64,000 nucleotides of DNA from Pseudomonas laurylsulfatiphila (GTDB lineage: Bacteria > Pseudomonadota > Gammaproteobacteria > Pseudomonadales > Pseudomonadaceae), in the NCBI RefSeq assembly GCF_002934665.1, contig NZ_NIRS01000010.1, forward strand, positions 159,446 to 223,445. The letters run 5' to 3'. The position numbers and the translations under genes were made by a program. The notes below the pieces were generated by a model. It saw only the letters and a program-made list of their open reading frames with translations. It searched no databases and had not been told where the DNA came from. Shown here one piece after another: positions 58,217 through 64,000 of the stretch (positions are counted from its first letter, which is position 1; each line of letters begins with the position of its first letter).

Positions 58217-59494
58217 CTACCGCTCGATCAACCGCCCCAACCCGTCCAGCAAGCGCTGCAACGCCCCCTGATTGGCGCGCATCACCTTCAACCCTGCCTC
58301 TGCCATGCGCTGCGCATCACGCGGCAGTTCGAACAGCCGTTGCACCGCCACCGCCAACCCTTCGGCATCCTCCACTTCCTGCAACGCCCCGGCACTGCGC
58401 AACTGCGCAGCGATTTCGAGGAAGTTGAAAAGATGCGGCCCGCTCAGCACCGGTTTGGCGAGGGCCGCCGGTTCCAGCAGGTTATGCCCGCCGTTCGGCA
58501 CCAGGCTACCGCCGACGAAAGCGCTGTCAGCCAGCGCGTAGAGAAACAGCAACTCGCCCATGGTGTCGCCCAGCAACACTGAAGTATCGGCACTGACCGC
58601 GTCGCCACTGGAGCGCCGGACGGTGGCAAACCCTTGTTGCTGGCACAGCCCGTACACCGAATTGAAGCGTTCCGGATGACGTGGCACCAGAATCAGCAAC
58701 GCATCGGGGTGACTGGCCAGCAACTGACGATGAGCCGCCAGCACGACCTCGTCTTCGCCGTCATGGGTACTGGCCGCGATCCACACCGGTCGCTCCAGCG
58801 CCTGCCATTGCCCACGCAACTGGCTGGCGCGCTCGAGCAGTTGCGGGTCGATGGTCAGGTCGAACTTGATCGACCCGGTCACTTCGACCGTCTCCGAACG
58901 CGCACCCAGATTACGGAAGCGTTGGGCTTCGGCCTCGGTCTGCACCGCGAACAGGCTCATCTCGGCCAGCATCGGCTGGGTCAGCTTGCGCAAGCGGCCG
59001 TAGCCCTTGGCCGAACGTTCGGACAGTCGTGCATTGGCCAGCGCCACGGGAATCCCGCGTTTGGCACATTGATGGATATGGTTGGGCCACAGCTCGGTTT
59101 CCATGATCACCGCCAGTTTTGGCCGGACCCGATCGAGGAAGCGCCGGGCTGCGCACGGCAAATCGTAAGGTAGATAGCAGTGCTGGATGCGCGGCTCATT
59201 GGCAAACAGGGCCAGGATGCGTTCCGAACCGGTCGGCGTCATGCAGGTCACGGTGATCGGCAGATTCGGGTAACGCGCCAGCAAGGCGCGGATCATCGGC
59301 GCGGCAGCAATGCTTTCGCCCACCGACACGGCATGCACCCAGATGCCGCCCGGTTTCATCGCCGGCATCCCGTAGGAGAAGCGCTCGCCGATGCGCCTGG
59401 CATACGCCGGCGCCTTGCGTGCGCGCAGCCAAAGCCGAATCGCTACCAATGGCAGCCCCAGATAAAACAGCGCGGTGTAGAGAGTTCTATTCAT
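58217..59494 (-). CDS. waaA: 3-deoxy-D-manno-octulosonic acid (Kdo) transferase
   Basis: The 425-residue inner-membrane GT-B enzyme adds Kdo to lipid A precursor. An N-terminal membrane anchor (about 4-20) is followed by the donor/acceptor domains: GGIWVHAVSVGESIAAAPMI with the catalytic Glu, METELWPN, and LLGDTMGELLFLYALADSAFVGGSL. Start MNRTLYTALFYLG at 59494 gives the family length; a 77-codon upstream extension into the LysR gene is rejected. Confidence 0.96.
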   Translation of the reverse strand: MNRTLYTALFYLGLPLVAIRLWLRARKAPAYARRIGERFSYGMPAMKPGGIWVHAVSVGESIAAAPMIRALLARYPNLPITVTCMTPTGSERILALFANEPRIQHCYLPYDLPCAARRFLDRVRPKLAVIMETELWPNHIHQCAKRGIPVALANARLSERSAKGYGRLRKLTQPMLAEMSLFAVQTEAEAQRFRNLGARSETVEVTGSIKFDLTIDPQLLERASQLRGQWQALERPVWIAASTHDGEDEVVLAAHRQLLASHPDALLILVPRHPERFNSVYGLCQQQGFATVRRSSGDAVSADTSVLLGDTMGELLFLYALADSAFVGGSLVPNGGHNLLEPAALAKPVLSGPHLFNFLEIAAQLRSAGALQEVEDAEGLAVAVQRLFELPRDAQRMAEAGLKVMRANQGALQRLLDGLGRLIER

Positions 59495-59505
59495 GGCGGC
59501 GGAGT

Positions 59506-60408
59506 TTATCGGCTTTTTTCGCCAATCGTCTGCAAGTGCACGGCAAAACGTTCGGCGAGCCAGCGCGCGGCCGGACCGAGCGGCTCGTCCCGGCGCCATA
59601 CCAGCTCCACCACCAGGGCCGGCGGGGTCCATTCGCTGACCAGTTCGACCATCTGGTTCTGATAAGTCGGGTATTGCACCACGTGGCGCGGCAACCACGC
59701 CCAGCCGAGGCCGCGCACCAGCCATTCGGCCATCACATAGAAACTGTCGGCGCGCCAGACTTGCGGGCTGGCGGGATCACTGCCGGGATAAATGCTCGAC
59801 TCCGTGGACATCAACAACTGCCGATGCTGCGCCAACTGCTGGCCGTCCACTGTGCCTTTGCTCGCCAACGGATGATCCTTGCCGCACACCGTGACCATTT
59901 CCACGCTGCCCAGCACGCGACGCTCAAGCGCCTCGGGAATCTGATCGTGAAAGAACAGCAGCCCCAGATCGGCGCGCCGCTCCACCAGCTTGCGCGCGAC
60001 ATCGCCTTGGGCGGCACTGGTCAGTTGCACTTCAAGGCTGGGGAATTTTTCCGCCAGGGCCTCGAAGCTTTCGATGATCGGCTGATAAGGCATCGCTTCA
60101 TCCTGCGCCACGCGCAGTCGTGCCTCCTGGCCGCGCATCATCGCCAATGCCCGACCATTGAGCCGCTCGCATTGACGCAACACTTCCCGTGCTTCGTCCA
60201 GCAAAGCGGTACCGGCTTCAGTGAGCTTCGGCTGACGACCGCTGCTGCGGTCAAACAGGCTGACGCCCAGGTCATCCTCCAGCAACGCTATCGCACTGCT
60301 GACCGCCGACTGCGCCTTGCGCTGATCCCGCGCCACGGCAGAAAACGAACGCTGCTCCGCTACGCTGACAAACAACCGCAGTTGTTCCAGATTCCATTGC
60401 ATGCTCAT
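59506..60408 (-). CDS. LysR-family transcriptional regulator
   Basis: A 300-residue regulator with an N-terminal winged helix-turn-helix (NLEQLRLFVSVAEQRSFSAVAR..., about 5-65) and a periplasmic-binding-like effector domain (about 92-295). It is divergent from the SMR pump gene with 103 bases between the starts, the usual layout for a LysR protein and its target. The inducer is unknown. MSMQ or the Met two codons later could be the start. Confidence 0.92.
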   Translation of the reverse strand: MSMQWNLEQLRLFVSVAEQRSFSAVARDQRKAQSAVSSAIALLEDDLGVSLFDRSSGRQPKLTEAGTALLDEAREVLRQCERLNGRALAMMRGQEARLRVAQDEAMPYQPIIESFEALAEKFPSLEVQLTSAAQGDVARKLVERRADLGLLFFHDQIPEALERRVLGSVEMVTVCGKDHPLASKGTVDGQQLAQHRQLLMSTESSIYPGSDPASPQVWRADSFYVMAEWLVRGLGWAWLPRHVVQYPTYQNQMVELVSEWTPPALVVELVWRRDEPLGPAARWLAERFAVHLQTIGEKSR

Positions 60409-60511
60409 GGCTCAACCCATCTCTTGAACAGATAGGTAATGACTTTACCGCATCTGGCAAATCACTAGAATGCCGACCTCAGAGAGCAACACTTCACACG
60501 AGGATTGACCC

Positions 60512-60844
60512 ATGACCGCTTACTACTACCTGGCCATTGCCATCTGCGCCGAAGTGATTGCCACTGTTTCGATGAAAGCCGTCAAAGGCCTCAGCACTCC
60601 GCTGCCACTGGTGCTGGTCATCCTTGGCTACGGCATTGCCTTCTGGATGCTGACCCTGGTGGTGCGCAGCGTTCCCGTGGGTGTGGCGTATGCCGTGTGG
60701 GCCGGCATGGGGATCGTGATGGTCAGCGTCGCGGCGCTGTTTATCTACGAGCAGAAGCTGGACGTGCCGGCCATGCTGGGGATGGCGTTGATTGTGCTGG
60801 GGGTTGTGGTGATTCAACTCTTTTCCAAAACCGCAGGTCATTGA
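60512..60844 (+). CDS. SMR-family multidrug efflux protein
   Basis: A 110-residue, four-helix small multidrug resistance protein. The proton/drug-coupling Glu is in AICAEVIAT (E14), and AYAVWAGMGIV in helix 3 is the SMR signature. The sequence is closer to EmrE/QacE-type pumps than to SugE/Gdx. It works as an antiparallel dimer. Possible control by the divergent LysR gene is inferred from layout. Confidence 0.92.
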   Translation: MTAYYYLAIAICAEVIATVSMKAVKGLSTPLPLVLVILGYGIAFWMLTLVVRSVPVGVAYAVWAGMGIVMVSVAALFIYEQKLDVPAMLGMALIVLGVVVIQLFSKTAGH

Positions 60845-60847
60845 AAG

Positions 60848-60928
60848 AAAAGATCGCAGCCTTCGGCAGCTCCTACAGGGGAATGCGTGCGCCACCTGTA
60901 GGAGCTGCCGAAGGCTGCGATCTTTTTT
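60848..60928. repeat. REP doublet, GCTGCCGAAGGCTGCGATC type
   Basis: AAAAGATCGCAGCCTTCGGC and its reverse complement face each other across a 20-base centre. The right arm ends in TTTTTT and can terminate the SMR transcript before the FAD gene. Confidence 0.9.
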
Positions 60929-60980
60929 CCCGTCTCAGCTCTGTATACTGCGCCCTCGTCTTGAACACAGAGGTCGCTGC

Positions 60981-62156
60981 ATGCCATCCGTTATTTCCAC
61001 CGACGTTCTGATTGTCGGCGCTGGTGTCGCCGGCCTCTGGCTGAACGCGCGCCTGCGCCGCCAGGGTTTTTCGACCGTGCTGGTGGAAAGCGCCAGCCTC
61101 GGTGGCGGGCAGACCGTGAAGTCCCAGGGCATTATCCACGGTGGTGCCAAGTACGCATTGCACGGCGCCCTGACCGGCGCTTCGGAAGCCATCGCCGATA
61201 TGCCGCGCCGCTGGCGTGAAGCCCTGGCCGGTGACGGCGAGCTGGACCTGTCTGGTGTGCGCCTGCTCTCCGAAGCCCATTACCTGTGGTCCCCTGGCAC
61301 CCTCGCCGGCAACCTGACCAGTTTCTTCGCCAGCAAGGCCGTGCGCGGTCGCGTCGATCAGGTCAAGGGCGACCAATTGCCACCCGCGCTGCAAGACAAG
61401 CGCTTCAAGGGCAAGGTCTATCGCCTGGCGGAACTGGTGATCGATGTGCCGAGCCTGGTCCAGCGCCTGGCCGACCTCGCCGGTGATGGCTTGCTCGCCG
61501 GGCAGAAAATCGAACCGCTGCTGGAGGGTGGCGTACTGGTCGGCCTGATCGTCGATGAGCGCGAGATCCGCGCCCAGCGCATCGTCTTGAGCGCCGGCGC
61601 GGGCACGGCGCAACTGCTCGAAGCATTGGGTCTCAGCGAGCCGGCGATGCAGCGTCGACCGCTGCACATGATCATCGCCAAGGGGCCGAGCCTCAAACCG
61701 CTGTACGCCCATTGCCTGGGCGGCGGCACCAAACCGCGCATTACCGTCACCACCCACCCGGCCGCCGACGGTCAATGGGTCTGGTACATGGGTGGCGACA
61801 TCGCCGAAAGCGAAGGCGTGCTCCGTGAGCCTGCGGAGCAAATCGCCACCGCACAGAAAGAACTCGGCCAGTTGCTGCCGTGGATCGACTTGAGCACGGT
61901 GCAGTGGGCCACCCTGCGCGTGGATCGCGCCGAACCCCTGCAATCGGGCCTGACCCGCCCCGACAATGCGTTTCTCGCAGAAGAAGGCCGGCTGCTGGTG
62001 GGCTGGCCAACCAAACTCGCCCTGGCGCCGGACTTCGCTGACCGGGTCATCGCCAACCTGACCCGCGACGGCATCCAGCCAGGCCACCCGGCAGCGCTGC
62101 CTGAACTGCCGAAGCCGCCGATGGGCGTACCGGCCTGGGAGCAACTGCTACCATGA
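60981..62156 (+). CDS. FAD-dependent oxidoreductase (DAO family)
   Basis: A 391-residue flavoprotein. The dinucleotide-binding Rossmann start is VLIVGAGVAGLWLNARLRRQ, followed by a GGGQTVKSQGIIHGGAKYAL loop that should contact FAD. It belongs to the D-amino-acid-oxidase/glycerol-3-phosphate-dehydrogenase superfamily. The substrate is not identifiable. It overlaps the aldo/keto reductase start by 4 bases, so the two are an operon. Confidence 0.85.
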   Translation: MPSVISTDVLIVGAGVAGLWLNARLRRQGFSTVLVESASLGGGQTVKSQGIIHGGAKYALHGALTGASEAIADMPRRWREALAGDGELDLSGVRLLSEAHYLWSPGTLAGNLTSFFASKAVRGRVDQVKGDQLPPALQDKRFKGKVYRLAELVIDVPSLVQRLADLAGDGLLAGQKIEPLLEGGVLVGLIVDEREIRAQRIVLSAGAGTAQLLEALGLSEPAMQRRPLHMIIAKGPSLKPLYAHCLGGGTKPRITVTTHPAADGQWVWYMGGDIAESEGVLREPAEQIATAQKELGQLLPWIDLSTVQWATLRVDRAEPLQSGLTRPDNAFLAEEGRLLVGWPTKLALAPDFADRVIANLTRDGIQPGHPAALPELPKPPMGVPAWEQLLP

Positions 62157-62965
62157 GCCAACCGACCCTGCATGACTTGCATCGCCCCCTGGGCAGCAGC
62201 GGCCTGCTGGTCTCACCCCTGGGCCTGGGCACAGTGAAACTGGGCCGCGACCAAGGCGTGAAATACCCCAACGGCTTCCGGATTCCCGATGACGATGAAG
62301 CGCGCATGCTGCTCAAGCTTGCCCGCGACCTGGGCATCAACCTGATCGACACAGCCCCGGCCTATGGCCGCAGCGAAGAACGCCTCGGCCCATTGCTGCG
62401 CGGCCAGCGTCAGGATTGGGTGATTGTCAGTAAGGTGGGTGAAGAATTTGCCGACGGCCAGTCTCGTCACGATTTCAGCGCGGCACACACGCGCATGTCG
62501 GTAGAGCGCAGCCTGCAACGCCTGGAAACGGACTTCATCGACTTGGTGCTGGTGCACTCCGATGGCAACGACCTGGCGATCCTCAATGACTGCGAAGTCT
62601 ACGAAACCCTCGCCGAACTCAAGGCCGAAGGCAAGATTGGCGGATTCGGGTTTTCCGGCAAGACCGTCGAAGGCGGATTGAAGGCGCTGGAGCAAGGCGA
62701 CTGCGCGATGGTCACCTACAATCTGAACGAACAAAACGAGAAGGCCGTCATTGACTATGCTGCTGCACACGGCAAAGCCATTCTGGTCAAGAAAGCCCTC
62801 GCCAGCGGTCACGTATGCCTGAGTCCGGGCGTGGACCCGGTGCGCGCCAGTTTCGAGTTGCTGTTTGAACATCCGGGCGTTGCCAGTGCTATTGTCGGGA
62901 CCATCAATCCGCTGCACCTCGCCCACAATGTCGCGACCGTTGCCCAGGTCCTACGTAGCCACTGA
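62153..62965 (+). CDS. Aldo/keto reductase
   Basis: A 270-residue (beta/alpha)8 reductase. The Asp-Tyr pair is in NLIDTAPAYGRSEERLG, the Lys in VSKVGEEF and the His in LVLVHSDGND, completing the catalytic tetrad. GVASAIVGTINPLHLAHN binds NADP(H). It is translationally coupled to the flavoprotein gene. The substrate is unknown. Confidence 0.9.
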   Translation: MSQPTLHDLHRPLGSSGLLVSPLGLGTVKLGRDQGVKYPNGFRIPDDDEARMLLKLARDLGINLIDTAPAYGRSEERLGPLLRGQRQDWVIVSKVGEEFADGQSRHDFSAAHTRMSVERSLQRLETDFIDLVLVHSDGNDLAILNDCEVYETLAELKAEGKIGGFGFSGKTVEGGLKALEQGDCAMVTYNLNEQNEKAVIDYAAAHGKAILVKKALASGHVCLSPGVDPVRASFELLFEHPGVASAIVGTINPLHLAHNVATVAQVLRSH

Positions 62966-62997
62966 CGCCGCTCACGCGGCCTTAAGCAGGAGCCGAC

Positions 62998-63966
62998 ATG
63001 TCGCGCACGCTCATCAGAAAGAACCCGAGCAACTTCAAGACCCTGCCGTTATTCGTCGAAGCGACTCCTGAAGGCCTGAGTTACCAGAGCGTCGGCAGGC
63101 CGCTGAATTTCTCCCAGACCCTGCAACGTCGTCGGCCGGTCACGGTCGGCGACAGCGAACGATTTGCCCTGGAACTGGCCAATCTCGGGGTCTCGGTGCG
63201 CCTGACCCTGCATTGGCAGAATCGCGACTACTGGGTGCTGGTGCGTCAGCGTCGGCAGGACCGTGGCGACGTGGTGCTCAAGCTGATCTCCGGTTACGTG
63301 CCGGCCCACGAACTGAACCTCCCCCTGCACACAGCGATCCAGGAGATTGCCGAAGAATGCCTGCTGGAAACCCCGGAAGGCTGGCTCGGTGGCCGGTTCA
63401 ATGACACCTGGCTGCCGGCGCCCTACTCGGCTGCCCTGCATTACCGCGAAGCCCTGCCGTTTCGCTTGTCGCCACTGTCCGGCTCGGCGCGGCCGGTGCG
63501 TTGCGCCAACCTGACGTTGATGGAGCGTCCGCGGGCTTACGTGCATTTGCCGACGGCGTCGCTGCAACTGATTTACGACCTGCGCCTGGACGTTCCCAAG
63601 GAAGCCAAGTCCCTGAGTCTGTTCCATGTCGATGAACGGCTGGAAGGCGATCAACTCGTCGCCCGCCTCGACCGCAAGCGCCCCGATCTGTACTTGATGC
63701 CCTTGCAGGACGGCCATCCGATGGCTGAGCTCTACACCCTGAAAAAGGATCAACTGTACCCGGCCAGCACGCGTGGCCTGTACCTGGCCGAGAGTTTTGC
63801 CCGACAGGAAGGCTGGCTGGTGCGCGATGAACGAATTCGCTGGAAGGACTGGGTGAGGCAGCAGGGTTTGACCCCGCCGGGGAAGGATTCGGGTTTGGCG
63901 CGGTTACGCGGGAAGGCGAAATTGTTGCTGAAGAAGATCGTGCCGCGTAAAAAAGTCAGCTCCTGA
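62998..63966 (+). CDS. Conserved protein with degenerate Nudix-like motif
   Basis: A 322-residue protein seen in pseudomonads, sometimes labelled a metal ABC transporter ATPase although no P-loop is visible. Residues 60-220 look Nudix-like: LTLHWQNRDYWVLVRQRRQDRG, then G99 and E105 at Nudix spacing, then QEIAEECLLE near 115-124, with nine rather than seven residues before QEIAEE. The C-terminus is basic (GKAKLLLKKIVPRKK). It lies 32 bases after the aldo/keto reductase gene, in the same direction. Activity is unproven. Confidence 0.6.
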   Translation: MSRTLIRKNPSNFKTLPLFVEATPEGLSYQSVGRPLNFSQTLQRRRPVTVGDSERFALELANLGVSVRLTLHWQNRDYWVLVRQRRQDRGDVVLKLISGYVPAHELNLPLHTAIQEIAEECLLETPEGWLGGRFNDTWLPAPYSAALHYREALPFRLSPLSGSARPVRCANLTLMERPRAYVHLPTASLQLIYDLRLDVPKEAKSLSLFHVDERLEGDQLVARLDRKRPDLYLMPLQDGHPMAELYTLKKDQLYPASTRGLYLAESFARQEGWLVRDERIRWKDWVRQQGLTPPGKDSGLARLRGKAKLLLKKIVPRKKVSS

Positions 63967-63970
63967 AAGC

Positions 63971-64000
63971 AAAAGATCGCAGCCTGCGGCAGCTCCTACA
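63971..64000. repeat. REP element at window end, incomplete
   Basis: AAAAGATCGCAGCCTGCGGC followed by AGCTCCTACA is the left arm of the same family as at 29964 and 58154; the right arm lies beyond the window. Confidence 0.85.

Noticed and set aside
60505..61011. 168-codon plus-strand frame over the SMR gene and REP
   Set aside because: It is out of frame with the clear SMR protein and reads through a repeat element.

Overview
This window is ordinary, gene-dense chromosome from a Pseudomonas, most likely of the P. fluorescens group. The evidence is its high GC content, its many REP/REPIN palindromes, and a gene order that, from memory, follows the P. aeruginosa core segment from rnr/rpsF through hfq, orn, motAB, serB, parC/parE, thiC and tolC. 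Nearly every gene is a recognisable core gene. Many long open frames lie antisense to real genes; these are a by-product of high GC at third codon positions.

Layout. 1-9619 (minus strand): the 3'-truncated radical-SAM gene ygiQ, dnaB, the ribosomal operon rpsF-rpsR-(DUF2232 membrane protein)-rplI with a putative S6:S18 autoregulatory hairpin, then rnr-rlmB. 9781-10242: two tandem tRNA-Leu(CAG) genes, each with its own promoter and terminator. 10439-13061: a Fur-box-preceded ferric-iron importer pair (hitA-hitB) with no ATPase gene. 13158-15092: a chemoreceptor. 15231-28152: a long minus-strand block nnr-tsaE-amiB-mutL-miaA-hfq-hflX-hflK-hflC, followed after a terminator by hisZ-purA. 28216-31735: queG, a TRIC-type membrane protein, orn and rsgA.

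The accessory element is at 31934-33794, between rsgA and motB. It is a compact three-gene operon coding for a ThsB-like TIR protein, a caspase-like cysteine protease (His81/Cys130) and a second, different TIR protein. It matches the TIR-plus-caspase architecture described as type IV Thoeris anti-phage immunity: a TIR enzyme makes a nucleotide signal from NAD+, and the signal switches on a protease that kills or arrests the cell. The unusual point here is two unlike TIR proteins flanking one protease. This is the strongest candidate for an unusual biological system in the window.

33992-43287: motB/motA, an HDOD protein, rhodanese rhdA, psd, serB, a membrane protein with a cyclase-like but apparently catalytically dead C-terminal domain, and a PqiC-type lipoprotein. 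43463-49811: parC and parE separated by a retropepsin-like protease and a phytase-esterase-like protein, then a YqiA-type esterase. 49988-56499: cpdA, a DUF1249 protein, nudF, a lipoprotein, the HMP transporter cytX and thiC under a TPP riboswitch. 56709-63966: tolC, waaA, a LysR regulator divergent from an SMR pump, and a three-gene cluster (FAD oxidoreductase, aldo/keto reductase, degenerate Nudix-like protein). REP-type repeats of two main families fill many of the intergenic gaps.
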